64,000 nucleotides of DNA from positions 304,987,027 through 305,051,026 of the forward strand of contig CM071568.1 in the NCBI GenBank assembly GCA_036426205.1, written 5' to 3'. Position 1 is the first letter of the stretch, and each line of letters starts with the position of its first letter. A program made the position numbers and the translations under genes. The notes under the pieces are model-generated. The model searched no databases. It saw nothing but the letters and a program-made list of their open reading frames with translations, and was not told the DNA's origin. Shown in pieces: positions 20,425 through 30,748 of this stretch. This DNA is from Ascaphus truei. Taxonomy: Eukaryota; Chordata; Amphibia; Anura; Ascaphidae.

Positions 20425-23290
20425 ATTGTATTGTATGTCTTTATTTATATAGCGCCATTAATATACATAGCGCTTCACAGCAGTAATACATGTGGTAATC
20501 GAATAAATAAAAGATAATATAAAAAACAGATCATGGGAATAAGTGCTTTAGACATTAAGGAAGAGGAGTCCCTGCTCCGAGGAGCTTACAGTCTAATTGG
20601 TAGGTAGGGAGAACGTACAGAGACAGTAGGAGGGAGCTCTGGTAAGTGCGTCTGCAGGGGGCCAAGCTTTATGTATCATGTGTTCAGAATAGCCACAGTG
20701 CTATTCATATGCTTCTTTAAGCAATTGTGTCTTAAGGTGGGTCTTAAAGGGTGCTAGTCGGGTACTGAGGGGAAGGGCATTCTAGAGGTGCGGGGCAGTC
20801 AGTGAAAAAGGTTTAAGTCGGGAGAGGGCTATAGATACAAAGGGGGTAGAAAGAAGACATCCTTGAGAAGAACGCAAGAGTCTGGATGGTGCATAACGAG
20901 AAATTAGGGCAGAGATGTAAGGAGGGGCAGAAGAGTGTAAAGCTTTAAAAGTGAGGAGAAGAATGGAGTGTGAGATGCGGGATTTGATCGGAAGCCAGGA
21001 GAGGGATTTCATGAGGGGAGATGCTGAGACAGATCTTGGAAAGAGTAGAGTGATTCTGGCAACAGCGTTTAGGATAGATTGTAGGGGAGACAGGTGAGAG
21101 GCAGGAAGGCCGGACAGCAGGAGGTTACAGTAATCAAGACGGGAGAGAATGAGGGCAGAGTTTTAGCAGTCGAGCAACAGAGGAAAGGGCGTATCTTTTA
21201 TTATATTGCGGAGGAAAAGCGACAGGTTTTAGAATGTTTTGAATGTGAGGGGCGAATGTGAGAGAGGAGTCGAGTGTACCCCAAGGCAGAGTGCTTGGGC
21301 TACTGGGTGAATGATGGTATTTCCAACAGTAATGTGGAAGGGGTAGTAGGGCCAGGTTGGGAGGAAGAAGAGGAGCTCTGTTTTAGCCATGTTGAGTTTA
21401 AGGCGGCGGAGGGCCATCCAGAAATATGATAGCAGAGAGACATTCAGAAACTTTGGTTTGTACAGCAGGTGTAAGGTCGGGTGTTGAAAAGTATATTTGT
21501 GTGTCGTCAGCATAGAGGTGATAATTAAACCAAAAGTGTTTAGGTCACCTAGAGAGTGTATACAGAGAAAAGAGAAGAGGTCCCAGGACAGAGCCCTGGG
21601 GTACCCCCCACAGAGAGATCAATAGAGGAGGAGGAGTGTTAGCAGAAGAGTCACTGAAATACGATGGGAGAGGTAGGATGAGATCCAGGATAGAGCTTTT
21701 GTCCGAATGCCAAGAGTATGGAGAATGTTGAAGGAGAAGAGGGTGGTCCACGGTGTCAAATGCTGCAGAGAGGTCGAGTAATTTGGCAGAGTGTAATGAC
21801 CTCTGTCTTGGCAGCATGGCGGTTTGTCTTTTTTAGTGAGGGCTGTTTCCGTGAGTAAGCAGGCGGAAGCCAGATTGTGGGGGTGGGGGAGGAGAGGGGT
21901 GGAATTAGGGGTTTGGGGGGTTGGAGGGTTAGGGTGGGGGGGTTTAGGGGGGGTGGGTGTTGGAGGGAAGGTTGGTGTTTGGAAGGGGAGGGGTGTGTTG
22001 GGGCTTTTTTGGTTGTGACTGTCGCTCGCTGTGTTTTTGGTTTTCTGTTTCGTTGTTTTTTGGTGCTTGTGTTTTTTTCTGTTTTGGTGTGGTGTGTGGT
22101 GGTCTCTAGGAGAGAATGGTGTTGAGAAAATGAGAACGCGAGAGAATACAAGACGTTCAATGAGTTAGAGGCAAAAGGCAGGAGGGAGACAGGTCGATAT
22201 TTAGAAAGACAGGTAGGGTCAAGCTTGCTGTTTTTGAGTAATGGAATGACTGTTGCATTTTTGAAGGAGGATGGAAAGGTTCCAGAGCAGAGGGAGGAGT
22301 TAAAATGTGTGTGAGCGTAGGGATTATAGTAGGAGCAAGAGGTTTTAGGAGATGGGAGGGAATGGGGTCAAGAGGGCAAGTGGTAGAGGGAGAGGAGGCG
22401 ATCAACAGCAACACATCCTCCTCTGAGACAGTGGAAAAAGAGTCAAGGAAGGCAGGAGGAGAGTTAGGAAGAGGTGTAGGATGGGAGGAAGAAACAGAGG
22501 GGATGTTCTGCCGTATGGATTCCACCTTTTCCTTAAAATAGTCAGCAAAGTCCTGAGTCCTGATGGAGGAAGGAGAGGCCGCTGAGGGTGGTTTGAGTAG
22601 AGTATCAAAGACAGAGAACAGTCTGCGTGGGTTAGACTTGTGCATGTTGATTAGTGCAGAAAAGTAGGCTTGTTTAGCTTGCGAGAGGGCAGAGTTGAAA
22701 CAGGATAGCATAAATATGTAGTGAAGGAAGTCTGCGAGAGTGTGAGACTTCCTCCAGAGGCGTTCAGAGGAACGAGTGGAGGAACGCAGCATGCGCGTGT
22801 GGGAATTTAACCAGGGTCTAGGGTTAGAAGGGCGCGTGCGGCGAGAGAAGGCGGGGCATGTAGATCAAGAGAGGAGGACAAGACAGAGTTGTAGTTCCTG
22901 ACCAGGTTGTCAGGGTCTGTAGCAGAGCTTAGAGAGGAGAGGGAGGAGTGTAACTTGGACTCAAAGTCAAGTAAGTGAATAGAGCGCAGGTTTCTGCAAA
23001 ACCGGGGGGGTTGACGGAGGTGGAGAAGGGGAGAAGCGAGATAGAGAGAATGAGATGAGGTGATGGTCAGAGAGAGGAAAAGGGGAAATGGAGAAATCAG
23101 AGAGAGAGAAGTTTTTAGTGAAAACCAGGTCTAAGTAGTGGCCATCCTTGTGGGTGCTGGCTGCAGTCCACTGTTGGAGGCCAAAAGAAGAGGTTAGAGA
23201 GAGAAAGCGGGAAGCCCAAAGGAGAGAGGGGTCATCAATGTGGCAATTGAAGTCCCGAAGGAGAAGAACAGGGGCGTCTGAGGAGTATCT
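20425..23290 (-). mobile_element. CR1/L2-group LINE, 5'-truncated, with 3' tail (copy B)
   Basis: Read on the minus strand it starts in the endonuclease (LLRDFNCHIDDPSLLW), then has a linker (QAKQAYFSALINMHK), RT ([20 protein letters not shown]), a C-terminal region (ALHSSAPPYISALISRYAPS), and a 3' UTR with the frog-type GGCGCTATATAAATAAAGAC tail at 20,425-20,460. Numerous single-base indels disrupt all frames. Copy A at 17.3 kb preserves the host sequence without this insertion, so the boundaries are supported by an internal empty site. Confidence 0.85.
21878..22100. other. G/T-rich insertion within LINE copy B
   Basis: Between CAGATTG and GGTCTCTAGG, where LINE copy A is continuous, there are about 220 bp made mostly of G runs and then T runs, with few A or C. 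It is not recognisable as an element. It may be a simple-sequence insertion or a read or assembly artefact. Confidence 0.6.
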
Positions 23291-23640
23291 GCAGAGTATC
23301 TGACCATCAATAGATACGATATAACGCATTTTTCGAAAACAAATTTCAAGGGTCCCTTCCCTAACTAACCTGGTTCCACAGCTTAACAAAACCCTCTCAT
23401 TTAGGGTCATTAGATACGCAATAATAGCCGCAGTCTTTATACATAGCTTAACTGATAGATGGGGACAGCGTCCCGGCAATTCTTCCGGACAGTGAAAGTC
23501 ATGATCGGGGCGTCCTCCCCGTACTGCATACAGCGTAGCAGCGTGCCCCCAGCCTCCTGGCTCTAGGAGAGAAAACGAAGCAGCAAACCTAGCTGCCATA
23601 AATACCTGTTCCTTAATTAGGATAGCAGGTGAGGGAGAAC
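23291..23640. repeat. Unclassified repeat, copy 1
   Basis: It begins TATCTGACCATCAATAGATA and continues through CCTAACTAACCTGGTTCCAC and GGGGGCGTCCTCCCC-like sequence. The right part matches 44,640-44,935 and the left part matches 17,285-17,395. Confidence 0.7.
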
Positions 23641-24260
23641 TAGATGATTAAACTGACGAGTTTTCATCCCTCTGTAGGCAGCCTGTAGGACGACAGTTGT
23701 GGTGCGTATACGCCGATGATTTTCTCTTTCCCTTCTTCCTTGGATAAGAGCTTTGCGGTGCTTCTGAATCATTTGAATGCTTTTCTCCCTTTTCAATATG
23801 TTTAGTCCACTTGTGAGAGAATCCTGTTCCTTGTGTACATCTCGCAATTCTGCTCTCAGCCTCCATCTCTTCCTGGCGCTGGCTCTGTGTGCATGAACGC
23901 ATCCCTCATTACGTTTAGGAACTCTGCCTTCATTACGTCTAGGGCCTCTACAAATCCCGTTGCTAGGGTCCCATCAGCTTGTCTTTCCCAGGTTTCTTTC
24001 TCCTGGTCTTCCTGACTGTTGGGGATGGAGCAGCGTCTCTGCTCCTCTAGCTCATTCTTCAGTTTCTGGACCTTCTCGTGCTCCCTCTCATACTGCTCTG
24101 CGGGGACACACTGGGTACTCAGACGCTCATTCCTGAAAGAACACCACTTTATGTGGTCAGACACATGACGCATTAAACACATTTTTTCCTCCATTTTTGC
24201 ACTTTCAGGTGTATTCTTCACCCTGACCTCTGGGGGTGCTATTGCGTCAATACTTTTCAC
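23617..24260 (-). pseudogene. Coiled-coil / IQ-motif gene relic
   Basis: The minus-strand frame at 24,260-23,856 shows a charged coiled-coil-like segment with VPAEQYEREHEKVQKLKNEL, then SIPNSQEDQEKETW and MRDAF. After a frameshift, another frame (23,847-23,617) reads RRIRTTTVVLQAAYRGMKTR, which resembles an IQ calmodulin-binding motif. The first part is clearly related to the reading frame inside the LTR element at 28.04-28.31 kb (VPKEQHEDL, VQKLKQDLE, SISNSQYTQEKGTW, DVMRDAW). It is therefore either another fragment of that family or of the donor gene. At least one frameshift is present. Confidence 0.55.
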
Positions 24261-24399
24261 ACACTTCCCTGTGTATACTGTATGCAGAACTGGTAGTCAT
24301 ACACAGTAGGACAGACTTTACTCAGTCTGTACTTTACTTTGGCTGGGCGGCCATTTTAAACCCCTGCATTTATTTGCAAACCCACTGAGATTGGTGTTG

Positions 24400-24958
24400 T
24401 AGCCACAGGGTTATAATATACACCAAATAAACTGGGTTGAATTGAATACGACTGTGATATAATAAAGAGATTTTATTCCTTAAAAGACAGGTGGACACAC
24501 AATGTTGGACAAATAACAAACGGAATATATACACTTAGGGAAGGGCCAATGAAATAACCAGGATTCAGGTTAGCAGTTCATCAGGCATCAGGTATCATTC
24601 AGGTAGAATCACGAAGAACACTGGGCATAGAGCTTACAATCGTTTATATGTGATTTGGGCTCTATCCCTATGTGACGGTAGCTTGTCCAGGGTTATAATA
24701 ATACACACAAATAAAAATATCACAGGGTTGAATCGAATACAGCTAAGATATGATAAATTAAGTTTATTCCTTGAAAAAGGTGAACACACAATATTATACA
24801 AATTACATAGAGACTATGGACACTTACGTTAGATGGGGCAATGAAGTAATCTGGATTAGCAATTCATTAATCAACACAGGATAAAAAACGAAGACATGAT
24901 CGAAGACAATGGGCATAGAGCTTACAATCAGTTATATAGGTCTTAAGCCCTATACCAT
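24400..24958. repeat. Direct duplication, two units of about 270 bp
   Basis: Unit 1 (about 24,408-24,660) and unit 2 (about 24,688-24,955) share GGGTTATAATA, GGGTTGAAT.GAATAC, TTTATTCCTT, GGACACTTA and GGGCATAGAGCTTACAATC in order. The class is not recognised. Confidence 0.65.
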
Positions 24959-24959
24959 A

Positions 24960-25146
24960 GCATTGGGTGCCAGGTATTGGTTATCAATTACCTCTACCCA
25001 ATTACCCTTTGCCACCTCACGTGGGAAGCAAAGGAATACCTGCCCCCAGGGGTGGACATTATTCTAATCAGGGGCTCATTTCCCTAGCCCTCTTCCCAAC
25101 AGACAGGTGTCCCCTAGTCTGCTTTGGGCAGGAAAACCTTTGTCTG
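24960..25146 (+). repeat. Unclassified tandem repeat, unit 1, left part
   Basis: It matches 32,390-32,590 (CAATTACC.TTTGCCA and GGGC.GGAAAC). It is interrupted at 25,146 by the LTR element and resumes at 30,749. Confidence 0.65.
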
Positions 25147-25683
25147 TGTCAGGGTCGACTAGACCTCCTGCCTAGCCATAGTTCTTCTTTGTCCACTGGG
25201 TGTGCTGCTGTCTTCTGTTTCCTCTGTCTGTCTTCTTGTTGCTCCTCTCTCTGTCTTATAGCTCGGCTTCCTGTTTGTTCCCTTGCCTTTGTTTCAAGTC
25301 AGACTCCTATGCACATGCCCCTGTCTTTGATCCTGACCTGTTCCTGTATATTGATTCTGTTCTTAGTAAAGGCCCTTGCTGGTAATCTGGCTTGTCCCTG
25401 TTTATTTCCTGGTCTCAGTCCCTGCTCCCCGTTCTCAGCCCCTGCTGCCCGTTCTCAGCCCCTGCTCCCAGACCTGTCCCTGCTCCCCTGTCCTGTTCCA
25501 GTCTCCTCGTTGCTGACCTCTGCTTGTTACCTGACTACACTGTCTGCCGCCTGCCTCGAGCCCCTGCTTGTCACCCGACTGCGCTGTCTGCCGCCTGCCT
25601 CGGACCCTCTGATTGTGACCCCTACTACCCTCCTGCTGTTCCGGCCACCGAGATCCTACCCGCCACAGGAGTCTCCCGTGACA
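25147..25683 (+). repeat. 5' LTR
   Basis: It is 537 bp and starts with TGTCAGGGTCGACTAGACC. It is longer than the 3' LTR mainly through two internal duplications of C/T-rich sequence (CCGTTCTCAGCCCCTGCT and CTGTCTGCCGCCTGCCTCG). No convincing primer-binding site was identified just after it. Confidence 0.85.
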
Positions 25684-28300
25684 GAAAACAAAGGCCACTT
25701 CTGGACCTCGCTGGAACAGATTCTTCTTCTGCCTGCATCCTTTCCTGCCTGCTGCAGCGGACCTCATCCGCATGGTTGAAGATAAGTACTTTTGTTTCTT
25801 TTTTGGAAATCCCAGTTGGGATCTTGAAGATTTTTTGTTGTTGCTGCTAAGTGTTCTGCAAGAATTATTGCGTTCATAAAGAAAAACATTTTTGCTGAGA
25901 CTAGAACTGTTGCTGCAGAGACTAGTGCACCTTTCTTTGAGGTTTTTTCTTTTGTGCAGTGCCTGGTTTACCCCTTGTAGTACCTGTTGCCACCTTTTTA
26001 GACTCTGATTTTCATTCCCTGGACAAGGCTTGTCTCTGCATTTTTGGGTGGGCCACTGCAGATTTTCAGACTCAAATTTCTATTTAAGATGGTTACCTTG
26101 ATTTACTGCTTTCCCCGGTTGGACCACTGCTGTTCACAGGGTTTCCATTTCAAAAGACAAGAGTGCTTCTATTATTTTGTTACTGCATGCTGTGATTTTC
26201 CTGCAATCTGTAGTTCTTCCTATGATTGGTTCTAAGGTTTCAGGTTTACCTGCAAGTTCCCCTGAAGTTTGTTTCTCTGCAACCTATGATATCAGGCGTA
26301 GGGATATCTAAAGTTTCAGATTTAACTGCAGGTTTCTCTATAGGATATCCCTACGCCTGATGTCTATAGATTCATATTTAACTGCAGGTTTTCTGTCTAT
26401 ATGATATCCCTACGCCTGATGTCTAAAATTGCAGATATAACTACAGGTTTCTCTGTTTTATGTTTTTTCCTTGCATTTATGATATCTCTGTGACTGATGC
26501 TAAGGTCTCAAAAGGGTCAGCTCTCCTATCTTGCCTCTCTATGTCTAATATTTCTGTTGTTCATTCTAATGCTTCTGCTTTAAAGACACATTTCCTCTTT
26601 ACTGGTTTCTTGGGAAGTGTGGTTTCCCCATGTCTGAAATTATGGCTCCCACTCAAAAAACAGTCTTGAGCAGTAAATGTGAACACAGTACCACTGATTC
26701 TTCAGAACTTCTCAAAGCAAGGAAGAAGAAGAAAAAGAAAGGCGGTATTACTGTGGAAGTTGTAGTAGGAATTAAGAATGAACCTTTAACCTCAGAGTCT
26801 GCACTTGATGAAAGAGATGTGCTGCAGCTTAAAGCAACTCACAGACTTATCCCAAGAATAGTGGAAGAAAACAAAGATGTATTTAATCAAGGAAAAGATG
26901 CCCTAACTCAGACACTTCAATCTGCACGAAAAGAGATTGATTGTCTTCATGGACGTTTAGATAAAGCGCAAGAAGCCAAGGCTGCACTACAAAGCTGCCT
27001 ATCCTCAGCAATTGCTAAGTGTGTTCTCCAGGAAAAAGAAAAGCACCAGTTGGAGAGTGACCTGGATGTCATGTCAGGTGAGCTGGAGAGGGCATATGCT
27101 GATGCTGCTGAGGATCAGCGCCTCGCTTCTAAAAGTAACAAATTCCTGGAAATCTCTATGAAGGAAATTGACAAGCTTAATACAGAGCTTAAAGTCTCTT
27201 GCTACTTCAAAAAAGAGATGGACGTCGTTCGGGAGGAGAGATGCTACTTGAAAACAGAGATACATTCTATGAGAAACGCCTCCGAAGAGTTAAATAGTAG
27301 GTTTGAAACTATAAACCAAATGAGTAAGAACTTCTTTGTCCAAGCCAGTGAAGGAGATAAAAGACTCCATGAATTAGAAGAGGAGAAGAGACTATTGATA
27401 GAAGAAAAGTCAAGGATGCAATAGCACTGGAAAAAGCCGAGGGTGACTTGGAAAAAGAAAAGTATCAGTTGGAGAATGACAGGGTGATCTTGTCAAGTAA
27501 GCTGGAGAAGGCTTACGCGGATAATGCCCAGTACCAGAGTTTCATGGCTCAAGTTGGCACAGCACTGGAAACATCTCAGAAAGTGGTTCACAGGCTTTCT
27601 ACAGAGCTGGAAGCCTCTAAGGAGAAGAGTTGCCACTTAAACACAGAACTATGCTCATTGAGAGAGATCTTCGGAGGGTTAAATAGCAGTTTTGAAACTG
27701 TAACCCAAGAGTGCAAGAATCTCTATGTCCAAGCCAGTGAAGGAGATAAGAAACTCCATGAATTAGGAGAGGAGAAGAAACAGTTAGCCCAGGAAAAGTT
27801 AGACGTGCAGACAGCACTACAGAATGCAGAGAGAGTGCTGCAAGAAGAACGTGTCTCGCTGGAGCAGCGCACACAAGCAGAAAATATGCTGCAGAGTCAG
27901 CTGCAAGAATTGCGTACACATCTGCAGGACACCAAGGAGAGATGGGTGAATGCTGAGGAAAAGCAGCGAGTTCTGCAGGAAGGTAGTCTCCAGACTGCCT
28001 ACAAAGTAAAGATGCTGCACGAGTATTTGAGTACCCAGTGAGTCCCCAAAGAGCAGCATGAGGATCTGAAGGACACACTGAGCATAACCAGAGCCACTCT
28101 GGAGGAGGAGCTTAGAGCCCAGGTAACCCTGTATGAGAGTGAGCACAAGGCGGTCCAGAAACTGAAGCAAGACTTAGAGATGGAGCAGTGTCTCTGCTCC
28201 ATCTCTAACAGCCAGTACACCCAAGAGAAAGGGACCTGGAAAAGACAAGCTGCTGAGACCATAGCAAAGGAATTTGCAGAGCTCCAAGATGTGATGAGGG

Positions 28301-29170
28301 ATGCATGGAAGCGATGCCAAGTAGAAAAAATGGATGTGCCAGCAGACAGCAACGTTCAAAAAGCACCCTCAGACTCACCAGATAAGAAAAATTAAAATAC
28401 GTTTATTAAACTACATAAAATGAAATAGGACAAACAAAATACAAAAAACACACAACCTCCTAGCGTTTCAGGCTCTAAGAGCCCTTTCTTAGAAAAGGCT
28501 CTTGAGCCTGAAAGCCGTAGGATGCGTTTGGTGTTTTTTGTATTTTGTTTGTCCTATTTCATTTTATGTAGTTTAATAAACGTATTTTAATTTTTCTTAT
28601 CTGGTGAGCTGAGGGTGCTTTTTGAACGTTGCTGTCTGCTGCCAATCCATTTTTTCTACTTGCATCGCTCTTCGATTGGATCGACGCACTGAGAGAAAGA
28701 GGGTACGCCATATGGGTGTCTGTTTGTTGGATTGCATCTTCCGCGGATTCAGCGGAGAGAAGGGAGCTTGCACCGGACGGACCGGAAGTGATCACATGCA
28801 CTACCGGCACTCGGGAGCTCGACGAGGCTTGTGAGAGGAGACGCAGCTGATTTGGAGACGTGGGACGCCGGTGCTGCTTGCGGGACTAAGGCATACTAAC
28901 AGGAGCGCTACAAGAGGGATTCACAGAGGTATTTCACATTGTTTACTCTGGTTCACATGTATCCCAGGTAGCGATGTCCATTGGAGCTCCTTAACTGCCA
29001 TACATAGTCCTCGGTCACCTCTTCAAGCAATTCTTATTGACTACCCACGTTATCATTTCCCCTCACAGTTTTCCTCAGTTGTTCATGACGCCATTAACTT
29101 TATTTTTTCCTTTTTTATGACTCTGTTTTGAGATTTTTGTAGCCCTGTCACACACTATGCATGGAAGCGA
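28301..29170 (-). mobile_element. Penelope-like insert with large inverted repeat, 14-bp TSD
   Basis: An 842-bp insert (28,315-29,156) lies between duplicated ATGCATGGAAGCGA (28,301-28,314 and 29,157-29,170). Removing it rejoins the coiled-coil frame exactly. The left end holds inverted arms of about 180 bp (28,311-28,490 and 28,495-28,668). Near the centre is a hairpin with GCCTGAAACGC (minus strand), similar to hammerhead-type cores at Penelope-like termini. The rest (28,670-29,156) has no ORF. Penelope-like elements often have inverted terminal segments and variable target duplications of this size. Class assignment is inferred. Confidence 0.6.
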
Positions 29171-29418
29171 GTTCAAAATAATCTCAGTGAAGAGATGAAG
29201 GCCCTGAGAAGAGAATTGCAGTATGCACTTAACCAGGGATCTCTCACTGACGAGTGGAAATTGCAACAACGCCTAAAAATGGAAGAGCTAAAGCTAGCAG
29301 TGGAACGCACATCTCAGCTACTCACAGCGCTGCAGGCGCAGATCGCTGAGCTCAAGACACCGCTTGCCAAAAAGGAGGAGAGAGAGGAGGTGTCCGTCTG
29401 TCAAGTGGCTGGCCTGAC

Positions 29419-29695
29419 ACTGCACTATGAGACAAAAAGAAAAGAGGTTGGGGCGCTCCCTATTTGTTTAGGCTTGTGATGTTGCCTGTGTGGTAATGTG
29501 TAACCAAAGAAAGGGTAGTGTATACTTGCCCTTGTTGTTTTCTGCAGCTGGACCAGTAGAGAAGATAAAGCCCGGAATCTTCTTGTAGTTTGGAGATGGA
29601 GGGTTGGTCAGCGCACGGGATTTTGCTCAAACATAGAATATGTTTGAGCAAAATCCCGTGCGCTGACCAACCCTCCATCTCCACTGCACTATGAG
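29419..29695 (+). mobile_element. Short retroelement insert with 88-bp palindrome, 13-bp TSD
   Basis: The insert 29,432-29,682 (251 bp) is flanked by ACTGCACTATGAG on both sides (29,419-29,431 and 29,683-29,695). Its right third is an almost perfect inverted repeat centred at about 29,637, with arms from GGAGATGGAGGGTTGGTCAG to GCTCAAACATA. It has the same architecture as the insert at 28.3 kb but unrelated sequence. Confidence 0.6.
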
Positions 29696-30255
29696 GTCAA
29701 GTGGCCGATGCCTGCAATTTTGGACAGCCCGTGATAAGGTATGGCTGCAGCTGGAGCTGGACAAGGTCTGGGAGGAGTACTGGCAGCTGCAGATCAGAAA
29801 GGAAGAAAATGAAACACATTTAAGCTTTTCTCCGAGTCAGCTGGGAGATATGGAGTCACGACTCGACTCCAAAGAAGCTGAACTGACAACTGCATTGAGT
29901 GGGAAAAGAAGTGCAGAAGGACAGCTTCAATAGCTGAAAACTCAAATAGCTGGTCTTAATGAAAATGTAGGTGATACCACAAGATGGCAGTCACAAAAAG
30001 AGACCACAAAGAGTGAACTCTGTAACCCCACTGACTCATGTGGAAAGGCTGCACCCGTCCTTGATGCCCACGTTCCTGATGTCTCTGCCCCTGCTTTTGG
30101 GTTGAACGTACCCATTCGGAGGTTCCTTGCAGCACCCAATGTACCTGTGGAGTACCCTCTGCCGGCTGACAAACCACCAGAGGTGGGTCACCTTGAGTCC
30201 TCTTTTCATCAAGGCCTCCGGGAAGAGCCTGCAGGATCGTCCGGAGAACGCTCTC

Positions 30256-30271
30256 GAGAGGGGGGGAGTAA
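30256..30271 (+). promoter_or_regulatory. Polypurine tract of the LTR element
   Basis: GAGAGGGGGGGAGTAA directly precedes the 3' LTR, where plus-strand DNA synthesis would be primed. Confidence 0.7.
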
Positions 30272-30748
30272 TGTCAGGGTCGCCTAGACCTCCTGCCTAG
30301 CCAAAGTTCTTCTGTGTCCACTGGGTGTGCTGCTGTCTTCTGATTCCTCTGTCTGTCTGTCTTCTTGTTGCTCCTCTCTCTGTCTTATAGCTCGGCTTCC
30401 TGTTTGTTCCCTTGCCTTTGTTTCAAGTCAGACTCCTATGCACATGCCTCTGTCTTTGATCCTGACCTGTTCCTGTATATTGATTCTGTTCTTAGTAAAG
30501 GCCCTTGCTGGTAATCTGGCTTGTCCCTGTTTATTCCCTGGTCTCAGTCCCTGCTCCCCGTTCTCAGCCCCTGCTCCCAGACCTGTCCCTGCTCCCCTGT
30601 CCTGTTCCAGTTTCCTCGTTGCTAACCTCTGCTTGTTACCTTACTACACTGTCTGCCGCCTGCCTCGGACCCTCTCATTGTGACCCCTACTACGCTCCTG
30701 CTGTTCCGGCCACCGAGATCCTACCCGCCACAGGAGTCTCCCGTAACA
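30272..30748 (+). repeat. 3' LTR
   Basis: 477 bp. It starts TGTCAGGGTCGCC, and the target duplication GTCTG follows immediately. It is highly similar to the 5' LTR apart from two missing internal duplications and scattered substitutions, so the insertion is not extremely old. Confidence 0.85.

Larger units (their letters stand above)
26630..30287 (+). pseudogene. Coiled-coil protein frame inside the LTR element (disrupted)
   Basis: The frame opens at ATG 26,630 with a lysine-rich stretch (ARKKKKKKGG) and then about 450 codons of heptad-rich sequence. That sequence contains two homologous blocks: QLESDLDVMSGELERAYAD (first) and QLENDRVILSSKLEKAYAD (second), each followed by QASEGDK.LHELEEEK-like sequence. 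Damage includes a frameshift at about 27,424, a TGA at 28,039, insertions at 28,315-29,156 and 29,432-29,682, a frameshift at about 29,730, and a TAG at 29,931. Beyond this, a proline-rich tail reads to the 3' LTR. There are no introns. It could be a captured host mRNA or a coiled-coil structural gene native to the element. Function is unknown. Confidence 0.65.
25147..30748 (+). mobile_element. LTR retrotransposon carrying a coiled-coil gene
   Basis: Two direct LTRs bound the element: 25,147-25,683 and 30,272-30,748. Both start TGTCAGGGTCG, and they end CCGTGACA and CCGTAACA. The 5-bp target duplication GTCTG flanks both ends (25,142-25,146 and 30,749-30,753), and a polypurine tract precedes the 3' LTR. 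A related host repeat at 32,570-32,620 shows the site without the insertion. The 4.6-kb interior contains no protease, RT or integrase motifs that I can see. Instead it has a long coiled-coil reading frame. The element is therefore non-autonomous and presumably mobilised by a Gypsy-like relative; the superfamily is inferred from the 5-bp duplication and PPT only. Confidence 0.85.

Noticed and set aside
21756..22160. 134-codon proline/lysine-rich minus-strand frame
   Set aside because: It lies over the G/T-rich insertion and reflects base composition.
24967..25850. 270-codon and 152-codon frames
   Set aside because: They run through the 5' LTR and its C/T-rich repeats, and the same LTR at 30.3 kb gives similar non-coding frames.
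25684..26629. tRNA primer-binding site after the 5' LTR
   Set aside because: I could not match the first 18 bases to a tRNA 3' end with confidence.
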